From Roseisalinus antarcticus (GTDB lineage: Bacteria; Pseudomonadota; Alphaproteobacteria; Rhodobacterales; Rhodobacteraceae), in assembly GCF_900172355.1 (NCBI RefSeq), contig NZ_FWFZ01000009.1, forward strand, positions 1 to 64,000: DNA of 64,000 nucleotides, given 5' to 3'. Positions 1-9,433 of the stretch are shown here, piece by piece (within the stretch, counting starts at the first letter, position 1; every line of letters starts with the position of its first letter). Position numbers and translations under genes: made by a program. The notes below the pieces were generated by a model. That model was not told the DNA's origin and did no database searches. It was given only the letters and a program-made list of their open reading frames with translations.

Positions 1-95
1 TACAGGTCTCGCAACCCGAACCTTCTCCGAAGATCGACGGTGACCGCCAGCGTCACCACCGGCCGCGCACTGCGCTACGCCGGAGGCTCCGCGCG

Positions 96-125
96 CGGCC
101 TCCTACACCACTTCCCGGGACACTA
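96..125. other. Possible terminal repeat of a second insertion sequence
   Basis: The IS3 transposase homology on the minus strand stops abruptly at about 123, where the complement reads TAGTGTCCCGGGAAGTGGTG and continues TAGGAGG. A TGTCCCGGGAAGTGGTGTA-type end resembles the termini I remember for IS256/mutator-family elements in alphaproteobacteria. If so, positions 1-120 are the tail of such an element, inserted into the IS3 transposase. No transposase reading frame is visible in the 120 bases available. The family assignment is from memory and tentative. Confidence 0.3.
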
Positions 126-681
126 CCCAGCCTGGTCCAGGGCGTCGAGCACGACAGCCTGCATGCGCTGTCTGGCTCGCTCGCCAGCCGACGATCCGAC
201 GTGCGCAAGCGGCGATGATGAAAGCGACATACACGAACCCCTTCCATGTGGCGACGTAGGTGAAATCGCTGACCCAGAGCATGTTCGGCGCAGGCACGCG
301 GAACTCGCGGTTCGCTTTGTCCAAGGGACATGGGACTTTCTTGTCAGGGATCGTCGTCCGGCGAGGCTTGCCGCGGAAGATGCCTTGAATAACCCATGTC
401 CTTCATGAGCCGGGCCACGGTGCAACGGGCGACATCAACCCCTTGTCGGACGAGTTGTCGCCAGACCTTGCGAACGCCGTAGACCCGCCAGTTCTCCTCG
501 AAGACACGGCGGATCTCGGGGCGCAGGGCCTCATCGCGGCGGGCAGGGTCCGACAGGCGGGCTGGGTTGGCCCGCTTCGCCAGGTGGTCGTAGTATGTGG
601 ACGGGGCGATCGGCAGCACCTTGCGGATCGGCTCGACCCCGTGCGCGCTCCTGTGCGCGTCAATGAAATCCACCATCATTT
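123..681 (-). pseudogene. IS3-family transposase orfB, frameshifted and truncated
   Basis: Reading from 681 leftwards, the protein starts MVDFIDAHR and continues through the usual N-terminal region (VEPIRKVLPIAPSTYYDHL, then VYGVRKVWRQL). At about 395 the frame breaks in the MKDMG segment and the homology resumes one frame over with the integrase-core motif WVSDFTYV, which carries the first catalytic Asp. A second frame change near 160 is needed to reach VVLDALDQAG, where a stop coincides with the proposed insertion point. The HSDRG motif and the catalytic Glu are missing. This is a dead remnant. Confidence 0.85.
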
Positions 682-999
682 CGACCGGCGGTCGAGCTCC
701 GCCAACGCAAGATACGCCGACGCCTTCCCGAGGATCTCGTTCGCCTGGCGCAGTTCCCGGTTCTGCCGCTCGAGCGACTTCATCTTCTCGGCCATGTCGC
801 TTGGGATGACAGCGCGCTGCCCGCTGTCCACCTCGGCCTTCTTGACCCAGCTGTTCAACGTGTTCGCCGGGCATCCGATCTTCGCGGCCACCGAAGCGAT
901 CGCCTGCCAGCGCGATCCGTGCTGACCCGGATTGCCGAGGACCATGCGCACTGCGCGCTCGCGGACCTCAGCGGAAACCTTGTTCGTCGTCTTGCCCAT
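676..999 (-). CDS. IS3-family transposase OrfA (HTH protein)
   Basis: A protein of 107 residues. It begins MGKTTNKVSAEVRERAVRM, a typical OrfA opening, followed by a helix-turn-helix (about residues 30-60, with IASVAAKIGCPANTLNSWV) that binds the IS ends. A leucine-zipper-like C-terminus (MKSLERQNRELRQANEIL) mediates multimerisation in the family. The last codons overlap the start of orfB, the usual arrangement for a programmed -1 frameshift. The frame is intact although its partner orfB is broken. Confidence 0.85.
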   Translation of the reverse strand: MGKTTNKVSAEVRERAVRMVLGNPGQHGSRWQAIASVAAKIGCPANTLNSWVKKAEVDSGQRAVIPSDMAEKMKSLERQNRELRQANEILGKASAYLALAELDRRSK

Positions 1000-1151
1000 G
1001 ATGACTCCATCTACTCAAGAGTTGGAGCCGCCGGCAAATTCGGCGCGGTTCAGATCCTGTCCAACTATTGGGCGTAGCTCAGATCTTGTCCCATCGTGCT
1101 TCCCTCCATTCCCGCGAAAGATTCACACCATCAGCCCGTGAGATCAAACAC

Positions 1152-1499
1152 CTAGAAGAGATCGATGTCGCCGTGTTCCTGCCGTGGCTCAGCCTGTCTC
1201 GAACGCCCCGAAAGACGTCGCCGCATCTCGCCAAGCCGGACCTCGGACAAAGGTCCGCTCAAGTCGAAGGACGAGGCATCGTCTCCGATTTCCTGCGACA
1301 GCCGCGACAGGTACAGCCTGAGCTCTTCTATCGATTGGGCCAGGAGATCGAGGCTCTGAAAGTCCGTCGGAAATGATTTCTGGTCCGCTCCGCGCGGGTC
1401 CTGCATCAAGGCGTGCTCAAGCGATTGAAGGGTCTTGCCGGCCTCTGCAAGTTCCACAGCGACCAAGGCGACGGCTTGTCCCGCACTCAAATAGGCCAT
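1152..1499 (-). CDS. Small helical protein at the end of the che operon, unknown function
   Basis: A protein of 115 residues that I do not recognise. It is Ala/Leu/Glu/Gln-rich and probably all-helical up to about residue 75 (AVELAEAGKTLQSLEHALMQ; LDLLAQSIEELRLYLSRL), with a basic, disordered-looking C-terminus (RRRLSGRSRQAEPRQE). There is no signal peptide or membrane segment. It starts 6 bp after the stop of the second cheY, so it is almost certainly the last gene of the chemotaxis transcript. A helical adaptor or phosphatase-like accessory role would fit but is only inference. The IS3 element lies 100 bp downstream. Confidence 0.6.
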   Translation of the reverse strand: MAYLSAGQAVALVAVELAEAGKTLQSLEHALMQDPRGADQKSFPTDFQSLDLLAQSIEELRLYLSRLSQEIGDDASSFDLSGPLSEVRLGEMRRRLSGRSRQAEPRQEHGDIDLF

Positions 1500-1505
1500 A
1501 CCCGC

Positions 1506-1892
1506 CTACAGCTTTCCGACGACCCGCTCGATGCAAGTCCGCATCGAGTCGGTCGTGAACGGCTTCTTGATCATGTTGTTCAGACCAAGGGCCTGAGCCT
1601 TCTGGATGAGCTCCTTGTTGGGACTGCCCGTTACGAGGATGAACCCCACCTTCTGCGTCGACTTGTTCTTGCGCAGCGCCTCCAGAAACCCGAGGCCATC
1701 CAGGTTCGGCATGTTGAGGTCGGACAGGACCAGGTGGACGGGATTGGACGCCAGCTTGTTCAGGGCGGCCCGGGCATCACCTTCCGCCTGAACCTGCCAC
1801 ACGCCGATTTCCTCGAGCGCCTGGGTGATGAGGCCCCGGCTCGTAGCCATGTCATCGACTACCATGACACGCAATGTCTCCTTCAGGCTCAT
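1506..1892 (-). CDS. cheY: CheY-type single-domain response regulator
   Basis: A protein of 128 residues, one receiver domain. Visible features are the acidic pair D13-D14 (MVVDD), phospho-acceptor D58 in LSDLNMP, a Thr in ILVTGS, and the conserved Lys in MIKKPF. With no output domain it should act by protein contact, after phosphorylation by CheA, on the flagellar switch or as a phosphate sink. It overlaps cheR by 4 bp (ATGA). It differs clearly from the other cheY of the operon (5412-5780), in line with the several non-equivalent CheY proteins of Rhodobacter-type chemotaxis systems. Confidence 0.9.
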   Translation of the reverse strand: MSLKETLRVMVVDDMATSRGLITQALEEIGVWQVQAEGDARAALNKLASNPVHLVLSDLNMPNLDGLGFLEALRKNKSTQKVGFILVTGSPNKELIQKAQALGLNNMIKKPFTTDSMRTCIERVVGKL

Positions 1893-2782
1893 CGGGATAT
1901 CTCCGTCTTCGAGGTCATTTCAGCTTTCTGGGCGTTGCGGCGGTAGGAGGTGATCCCCGTGCTGTTGAACAGACTGATGGCCGGGCCTGATATCCGCTCG
2001 GAATGACCAATGAAAAGCATTCCTTCGGTCTCCAGCAACGGCGCAAAGCGGGACCAGAGCCGCGCCTGGGTCAACTTGTCGAAATAAATCGCGACATTTC
2101 TGCAAAAAATTGCCTGAAACGGTCCGCGCACTGGCCATTCCTTCACAAGATTGAGCAGGCCGAATTGCACGAGGTTCTTGACCTCCGGCACCAGCGTGAA
2201 TTCACCCGGTCGGTCCGCGGCGATGGTCATCCGGTCCTTGTGATCCGCCGGAAGGGAGTCTCTTTCCTCCGACAGGTAAAGACCGGCCTTGGCCCGTGCC
2301 AGGATCACCGGATCGACGTCGGTGGCGAGGATACGGATATCGTAGCGGGCCGCGTCCGGACAGGCCTCGAGAACGCACATCGCAATGGAATAGGGCTCCT
2401 GCCCCGCCGAACAGCCCGCGGACCAGAAGCGGACACGACCACCGTTTCGGGCGCTCTTGATCGCCTCGGGCAGAATCAGGTCCCGAAACTGATCGAAGTG
2501 ATGCTTCTCCCGGAAGAAATGGGTCACGTTGGTGGTCAGCGCGGACAGCATCTCGGATTGTTCGGCGGCGCCGTCCGGACCGGTCAGCAGGTCCAGATAG
2601 CTCTTGAAGTTCGGCAGACGCAGCGCCCGGAGCCGCCGCGTGAGCCGGGAATAGACCAGAGACCGTTTCGCCGGCTGCAAATCCAACCCGAAATTCTCGT
2701 AGGCAAGCTGCGCAATGACTTTGAATTGCGCGTCAGAGAAGTCGAATTCGCCCGAAACGTCGGGCACGGCCTGCGTGTTCAT
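1889..2782 (-). CDS. cheR: CheR chemoreceptor glutamate methyltransferase
   Basis: A protein of 297 residues, full length for CheR. The N-terminal helical domain has RLTRRLRALRL at about 46-56 and TTNVTHFFRE at 83-92, the CheR hallmark. The SAM-binding motif is SAGCSAGQEP at 121-130, and CRNVAIYFD lies near 228. It uses S-adenosylmethionine to methylate glutamates on receptors during adaptation. It overlaps cheW and cheY by 4 bp each. No cheB is found in this operon, so the opposing demethylase must come from elsewhere; the only CheB domain seen in the window is in the hybrid at 26684-29989. Confidence 0.93.
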   Translation of the reverse strand: MNTQAVPDVSGEFDFSDAQFKVIAQLAYENFGLDLQPAKRSLVYSRLTRRLRALRLPNFKSYLDLLTGPDGAAEQSEMLSALTTNVTHFFREKHHFDQFRDLILPEAIKSARNGGRVRFWSAGCSAGQEPYSIAMCVLEACPDAARYDIRILATDVDPVILARAKAGLYLSEERDSLPADHKDRMTIAADRPGEFTLVPEVKNLVQFGLLNLVKEWPVRGPFQAIFCRNVAIYFDKLTQARLWSRFAPLLETEGMLFIGHSERISGPAISLFNSTGITSYRRNAQKAEMTSKTEISR

Positions 2783-3246
2783 GCCGCGCCCTCTGCCTTG
2801 GCCGGAACGATGCGGCCGAGGTCGATGACCCGCGTCATGCCCTCTTCAATCGGGATTACCCCAAGAATGCAGGTGGTCGTATCATCGGCGCGAACGTTCG
2901 GCGTCTCCTGAACCCGATCGTGCCGGACACTCAGGATTTCGGAGACCGAGTCGACGAGAAGCCCGATGGTCTGGCCATTGACCGCCGCTATGATGATCAC
3001 GTGGCGCTCGGTCGGCGTGATGCGCCCGAGGCCCAGCTTGGCGGCCAGGTCGAAGATGGGAATGACCGCGCCGCGCAGGTTCATCACACCCAGGACATGG
3101 TCGGGGGCGTGCGGAAGGATCGTGACCGGCGACCAGCGCCGGATCTCTCGGATCTGGGTGATCTCGATACAGAAACTCTGTTCGCCAGCGACGAAGGTAA
3201 CGAACTCAATGAACTCGCTCTCGGCGATTTCAACCGGCTGCGCCAT
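2779..3246 (-). CDS. cheW: CheW coupling protein
   Basis: A protein of 155 residues starting MAQPVEIAES. I chose this start over one 17 codons upstream because it is preceded by AAAAGGAGATCGCC, a strong ribosome-binding site, and CheW proteins are of this length. The CheW beta-barrel is recognisable: FVAGEQSFCIEI, EIRRWSPVTILP, GVMNLRGAVIPIFDLAAKLG and GLLVDSVSEIL. It links receptors to CheA at the membrane array. The start lies inside the end of cheA (17-bp overlap), indicating translational coupling. Confidence 0.92.
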   Translation of the reverse strand: MAQPVEIAESEFIEFVTFVAGEQSFCIEITQIREIRRWSPVTILPHAPDHVLGVMNLRGAVIPIFDLAAKLGLGRITPTERHVIIIAAVNGQTIGLLVDSVSEILSVRHDRVQETPNVRADDTTTCILGVIPIEEGMTRVIDLGRIVPAKAEGAA

Positions 3247-5401
3247 TGGCGATCTCCTTTTCGGGGCGGGGGTCGGACACACGTCGCAGGGCAGCACTGC
3301 TGTTGGCCACCACTGCGTCCGGGTCGATGATCAGGGCGATCTTTCCATCGCCGAGGATTGTTGCCGCGGACACGCCGGGGATATGACCGTAGTTGCCTTC
3401 GAGGCTCTTGATGACGACCTGGCGCTGATCCGAGATTCCGTTGACAGCCAGGGCGCAATGGCTCTGGCCCTCGGTCTGGATCAGGAGCAGGACCTGGTCG
3501 CGGACATCCGCGTCCGGCACGCCGCGGCCCAGAGAGGTGGCCACGTCGATGATCGGCACGTAGCTGCCGCGGATCGACAGGAGCCAGCCGTCCACACCGA
3601 AACGGTGCAATTCGTCCGGGCCGGGGCGGATCGTCTCGATGATCGAGGAGATCGGCACCACCATGGTCTGGCCCGCGACCTTGACGACCATGCCGTCCAT
3701 CACGGCCAGGGTTAGCGGCAGGACGATGGAGAAGGTGGTCCCCTCGCCGGCTCGGCTCGTGATCGTCACGCGCCCCCCCAAAGAGCTGATCGCGGTCTTC
3801 ACGACGTCCATCCCGACCCCGCGACCGGAGAGGTTGGAAACCTCCTTGGCCGTGGAAAAGCCCGGCATGAACAAAAGGTTGTCGATCTCACCGGGGGCAA
3901 GCTCCGCCTCCGCGGGGACCAGGCCCTTGCTGACTGCGGTTTCGAGAATACGGTCCCGGTCCAACCCGGCGCCGTCGTCGGTGATCTCGATCAGGACCGA
4001 GCCGGAGCGGTGGAAGGCGGCGAGACGAATCGTGCCGACCGCGTCCTTGCCGGCCCTGGCCCGCTGCTCGGGGCCTTCGAGACCGTGGTCGATGGCGTTG
4101 CGGATCATGTGGGTCAGGGGATCGGCGAGGCGCTCGACGACGGTCTTGTCGACTTCCGTGCCCTCGCCCTCGGTCACCAGGCGCGCGGCCTTGCCGGTGG
4201 CGTCGGACGCCTCTCGGACGATCCGGGACATGCGCTGGAACAACGGTTTGACGGGCTGGGCCCGGATCGCCATGACGCCTTCCTGAATCTCGCGGGCGAG
4301 AAGCTTGTAGTCCTCCAGCTCGGTCGAGAGGCCGGAGCCCGAGGGCAAGCCGATCTCTTCTATGCGCTGGGAGATTACGGCCTGATTGATGATCAACTCG
4401 CCGACGGTGTTGATGAGGCGGTCGACCCTCTCGAGGTCGACGCGCAGCGTAGGGCGGGGGCCGTTGGCGGCCTTCGGCTCCTGCTTCTTCTCGGCATCAG
4501 CGGGCGACGTCCGCAGGGCTGCCAGGTCGACGACCTTCACGGCCTCCTCGGCGGGGGCCGACGCGGCGGCCGGGGGCGTAGGGTCCGCCCCCCCGTCGGG
4601 GGCCGCATCGTCGAGATCCGGGACGTCCGCGGCCGCCTCCTCTGGCGGGTCGGTCTGGATCGCCTCGATCGACAGCTCGCAAAGACCTTCGACGAATTCG
4701 AAGACCTCGTCGATCAAATGCTCAGGCTCGCTCGACCTTAGCCGGATAATCCAGTCGGTCTTCGGCGCCTTCCAGTCCAGATCGGCGAAGGGCGCCAGAT
4801 CAGTGGTGTTCGCGGCTACCTCGAGGCTGCCCAGACCGGCCAGCGCCTCGAAGATCAGCAAGGGCTCGTGGCCATTGGCGTAAAGCGCAGGATTCGGCGA
4901 GAAACGGATCTCGTAGCCATCGGTCTGTCCACCGATGTCGTCCTGCAGGTCGAGGTCGAGCGCGAGCGCCTCGAAGACGAACTCTTCTTCCTGACCGCCG
5001 TCCTCACCATCCGCCGGGTCGATACCGAGAAAGCCGTTGAGCGCCTGCAGCAGGCTGGCATGCGTCCCCTCATCCACCTCGGAGGCGATCCGGTTCGCCT
5101 CCACCAGGTCGGACAGGTGATCGCCGGCGCGTTGCAGCACGCGCATCAGCTCGGGATCGACCTCGAGCTGGTCCGAGCGGACCCTGTCGAGGACCGTCTC
5201 GAAGGTATGCGCGAAGCCCACGAGCTGATTCAGACCGAAGGCGCCCGCGCCGCCCTTGATCGAATGTACGGCGCGGAAGACGGCGTGCACCGTCTCGCCC
5301 TCGTAGCTTCCGCCCGACATCTCGGCCAGACCCTCGATCAGGGCGTCGAGCAGGTCTTCGCATTCCTCGAAGAACGTGTCGCGGATGGAGTTGATCGACA
5401 T
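3230..5401 (-). CDS. cheA: CheA chemotaxis histidine kinase
   Basis: A protein of 723 residues. The N-terminal HPt (P1) domain carries the phospho-acceptor H46 in FRAVHSIKGG. A long acidic and Ala/Pro-rich stretch (about 130-310) replaces a clearly recognisable P2. The dimerisation P3 segment follows (DRLINTVGELIINQAVISQ, about 330), then the P4 kinase domain with the N-box HMIRNAIDHG (about 430) and the ATP-lid motifs GAGLDRD and GRGVGMDVVK (about 530). A CheW-like P5 runs to the end. All catalytic boxes are present. It phosphorylates the CheY proteins in response to receptor signals. It is placed 10 bp after the upstream cheY and overlaps cheW. Confidence 0.95.
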   Translation of the reverse strand: MSINSIRDTFFEECEDLLDALIEGLAEMSGGSYEGETVHAVFRAVHSIKGGAGAFGLNQLVGFAHTFETVLDRVRSDQLEVDPELMRVLQRAGDHLSDLVEANRIASEVDEGTHASLLQALNGFLGIDPADGEDGGQEEEFVFEALALDLDLQDDIGGQTDGYEIRFSPNPALYANGHEPLLIFEALAGLGSLEVAANTTDLAPFADLDWKAPKTDWIIRLRSSEPEHLIDEVFEFVEGLCELSIEAIQTDPPEEAAADVPDLDDAAPDGGADPTPPAAASAPAEEAVKVVDLAALRTSPADAEKKQEPKAANGPRPTLRVDLERVDRLINTVGELIINQAVISQRIEEIGLPSGSGLSTELEDYKLLAREIQEGVMAIRAQPVKPLFQRMSRIVREASDATGKAARLVTEGEGTEVDKTVVERLADPLTHMIRNAIDHGLEGPEQRARAGKDAVGTIRLAAFHRSGSVLIEITDDGAGLDRDRILETAVSKGLVPAEAELAPGEIDNLLFMPGFSTAKEVSNLSGRGVGMDVVKTAISSLGGRVTITSRAGEGTTFSIVLPLTLAVMDGMVVKVAGQTMVVPISSIIETIRPGPDELHRFGVDGWLLSIRGSYVPIIDVATSLGRGVPDADVRDQVLLLIQTEGQSHCALAVNGISDQRQVVIKSLEGNYGHIPGVSAATILGDGKIALIIDPDAVVANSSAALRRVSDPRPEKEIANGAAG

Positions 5402-5411
5402 CAGATCCTCC

Positions 5412-5780
5412 TCATGCGCCAGAGACGCGTTTGAGCACGGAAATGAGCGAGGTGTCGTCGAAGGGCTTCACGATCCATCCCGTCGCCCCCGCCTCGCGCG
5501 CGCGGGCCTTGAGCTCCGGCGCACTTTCGGTGGTGAGCACGAGGATCGGCACCGTGCTGTTGACCGCGCCCTTGCGTATCGCGTCGATGACGCCAAAGCC
5601 GTCCATGTTCGGCATGTTGATGTCGGTGATCACAACGTCGGGCGCGACATCGGGAAACCGGGAAACACCATCCACACCATCTTCGGCCGAGGTAACCTCG
5701 AACCCTGCCCCCTCGAGCGATACCCGCAGCAATTCCCGAATCGTGCGCGAATCGTCTATTGCAAGGACCTTGGGTTTCAT
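5412..5780 (-). CDS. cheY: CheY-type response regulator (upstream copy)
   Basis: A protein of 122 residues, receiver domain only. It has D9-D10 (AIDDSRTIR), phospho-acceptor D53 in VITDINMPNMDG, a Thr in LVLTTES and Lys in GWIVKPF. The order STAS-cheY-cheA is typical of sensor arrays of the CheA/VieS class in alphaproteobacteria. It overlaps the STAS gene by 4 bp and precedes cheA by 10 bp. Confidence 0.9.
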   Translation of the reverse strand: MKPKVLAIDDSRTIRELLRVSLEGAGFEVTSAEDGVDGVSRFPDVAPDVVITDINMPNMDGFGVIDAIRKGAVNSTVPILVLTTESAPELKARAREAGATGWIVKPFDDTSLISVLKRVSGA

Positions 5781-6064
5781 GCGGCCGCCTCCTGTTCGAT
5801 AAGTTCCCGTGACAGCCCGAGCGTCATCAGGCCCGACGCCAGGCCGTCGGACGGCGCCTGGATGTCGAAATCCTGGCCCTCGGCGGACCAGGCCCGCCGG
5901 GCGGAGAGCAGCATCAGCCCCATCCGGGCGCTGGTGCGCCGCACCTTCGCGCCGTCCAGCACGACCGGCTTGCCCCTTGCCTCTGCGAGGAACCCGTGCA
6001 GGGCGGCGCAGGCCTCGTGGTTCGCGGTCGGTGGCAGTTCAAATTTCTCGCACTGATCATCCAT
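5777..6064 (-). CDS. STAS-domain protein, first gene of the che operon
   Basis: A protein of 95 residues with the alternating beta-alpha pattern of a lipid-binding-type or anti-anti-sigma STAS domain: ACAALHGFLAEARGKPVVLDGAKV, then GLMLLSARRAWSAEGQDFDI, ending LGLSRELIEQ. The usual phosphorylatable Ser after the VLDG strand appears here as the Arg-Thr-Ser of KVRRTSARMG, so the site may be retained. It lies directly behind the proposed promoter and is co-transcribed with cheY-cheA. STAS proteins at this position are common in alphaproteobacterial che operons; the partner is unknown. Confidence 0.75.
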   Translation of the reverse strand: MDDQCEKFELPPTANHEACAALHGFLAEARGKPVVLDGAKVRRTSARMGLMLLSARRAWSAEGQDFDIQAPSDGLASGLMTLGLSRELIEQEAAA

Positions 6065-6154
6065 GCAATGCTCCTCAGGTCCGGCAGGAGATGTGCGGAC
6101 GGCGCCCCAGGCGGCACCGGCCGAAGTCTCGTCCCATTCCCTAAGGGCCGGGGC

Positions 6155-6183
6155 TTAACAAACGGTTTGCCCCGGAGCGTCAA
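6155..6183 (-). promoter_or_regulatory. Candidate sigma-70 promoter of the che operon
   Basis: On the minus strand TTGACG (6183-6178) and TGTTAA (6160-6155) are separated by exactly 17 bp, about 90 bp before the STAS start codon. The -35 box matches consensus at five of six positions, the -10 box at three. CAAA-N7-TTAA overlapping the -10 is a degenerate CtrA-like half-site, with two mismatches in one half. Confidence 0.45.
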
Positions 6184-6205
6184 CAATGGAAAGCTGCCGC
6201 CGCAT

Positions 6206-6236
6206 CGAAAAACGGCCCGCGCCGGAACGCGGGCCG
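6206..6236 (-). terminator. Rho-independent terminator of acs-adk
   Basis: A perfect 9-bp stem, CGGCCCGCG (6213-6221) with CGCGGGCCG (6228-6236) and a 6-nt loop, is followed on the minus strand by TTTTTCGATG. It lies 35 bp after the adk stop codon and just upstream of the proposed che promoter, so it insulates the two minus-strand operons. Confidence 0.85.
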
Positions 6237-6270
6237 CCAAGGGCCGTCGATGTCGCCGGTGTCGCCGGTG

Positions 6271-6956
6271 TCAGCCCGCCGCGGCCTCGACCTCGGCTCC
6301 GATCCGGGCCGAAACGGCGTCGATATCGCCCATCGCGGGCACCCGGCGCAGGGCCCCGCGGCCGGCGTAATAATCTATCAGCGGAGCGGTTTCCGCGTGG
6401 TAGGCCGACAGCCTGGCCCCCACGACCTCTGCCTTGTCGTCGCTTCGGCGCTTGAACCCGGTGCCGCCGCAGGTGTCGCAGACGCCGTCCACGGCGGGCG
6501 TCTTGAAGGTGTCGTGCCAGCCCTCGCCGCAGCCCGCGCAGGTGTAGCGGCCCGAGATCCGCGCGACCATCGCCGCGTCATCGACCTCGAGCGAGATCAC
6601 CCCGGAGACACTGCGCCCGGTCTCGGCCAACAGCCCGTCAAGCGCCCGGGCCTGCCCGATCGTGCGCGGGAAGCCGTCGAGAATCACGCCGGCCGCGGTG
6701 TCGGGGTCGGCGATTCGGTCACGCAGGATGTCGATGACGATCTCGTCGGAGACCAGCGCCCCCTGGTCCATCACCGCCTTCGCGGCCTGTCCCGCCTCTG
6801 TCCCCGCGGCGACGGCCTGCCGCAACAGGTCGCCGGTGGACAGCTGGACCAGGCCGAACGCCTCTTGCAGGCGGCGGGCCTGGGTGCCCTTGCCGGCGCC
6901 CGGGGGGCCCAGCAGAATGAGAACGGGCGCATCGGCCCCGGTATCCGCGCCGTCCA

Positions 6957-6957
<1 letters not shown>
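6271..6957 (-). CDS. adk: Adenylate kinase
   Basis: A protein of 228 residues with the P-loop GPPGAGKGT near the N-terminus, STGDLLR, and ILDGFPRT. It has a long-type LID with four cysteines (CAGCGEGW and CDTCGG), which in the family bind a structural zinc. It converts ATP + AMP to 2 ADP. The start ATG overlaps the acs stop (TGATG), which fixes the start against a longer upstream frame. Coupling with acs is logical, since acetyl-CoA synthetase produces AMP that Adk recycles. Ribosomal-protein operons often hold the main adk copy in related genomes, so this may be a second one. Confidence 0.95.
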
Positions 6958-8927
<1,970 letters not shown>

Positions 8928-9433
8928 CGTTCCCCCCTGGGTCTTGGATCAAACCGGCGGGGCCCCTGCCTCCTCCAAGGCAGATATGGGCGCCACCACA
9001 GTCTCGCACACTAGAGCGTGAACCGGCAAAAAAGTATACAAGCTCCGGTTTTTCTGAGGAAATCCTGTAAATCCCTTTTCCCGCATCGCAGCAATGCTGT
9101 GAATTGGTTTACAAAGCCGGGACTTGGGCGCCGAAACGCCCCGGTCCCGGCCACCCTGGCCGGCGCGGCAATGCCGAGCGGACCAAGCTTACGTCGCGCA
9201 AAGCGGCAAGAGACCGGGCATTTGCTTGTTTTCCGGTCAATCGACGGAGCCGCCCGGACAGCGGACGGAAAAGACTCCGTGCCGCCCGGGCCCTGCCCTA
9301 CCCACGGATTTGGGCGGACAAACCGCGCCAATGCCCGGCCTGAACGGGCATCACGAATGAACTGACCCACCGTCGTCAAGGACCGCTCAAAGGTCTCGTG
9401 GTCGGGTGATAGTCTTTGGGGGACTTAGACAAC
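8928..9433. promoter_or_regulatory. Divergent control region between acs and urtA, no gene
   Basis: About 500 bp without a convincing gene. The stretch 9016-9120 is distinctly AT-richer than its surroundings. On the minus strand TATACT (9038-9033) is a possible -10 box for acs, about 100 bp before the start codon, without a good -35. TGTAAA (near 9066) and TTTACA (near 9109) form a widely spaced inverted repeat. Toward urtA I see no clear sigma-70 or sigma-54 promoter; the urtA ribosome-binding site is TTTGGGGGAC at 9415-9424. Short overlapping frames here look like noise. Confidence 0.5.

Larger units (their letters stand above)
120..1052 (-). mobile_element. Decayed IS3-family element (IS407-like), truncated
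   Basis: The element holds an intact orfA (676-999) and a frameshifted, truncated orfB (123-681), overlapping as in IS3-family elements that make an OrfAB fusion by -1 frameshifting. On the minus strand the outer end starts TGAACCGCGCCGAATTTGCC (complement of 1033-1052). This resembles IS407-group inverted repeats, which start TGAACCGCCCCGG, so 1052 is the proposed outer boundary. The other inverted repeat is absent because the element is cut at about 120. It cannot encode a working transposase and could move only if supplied in trans and if both ends existed. Confidence 0.75.

Noticed and set aside
9011-9379. Overlapping frames of 78-122 residues in the acs-urtA gap
   Set aside because: They occur in several frames at once, have no ribosome-binding sites or recognisable domains and are rich in Arg/Pro as random frames in GC-rich DNA are.
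9360-9433. Sigma-54 or NtrC site before urtA
   Set aside because: Expected for a urea transporter, but no GG-N10-GC spaced element or TGCACC-N5-GGTGCA site could be found with confidence.
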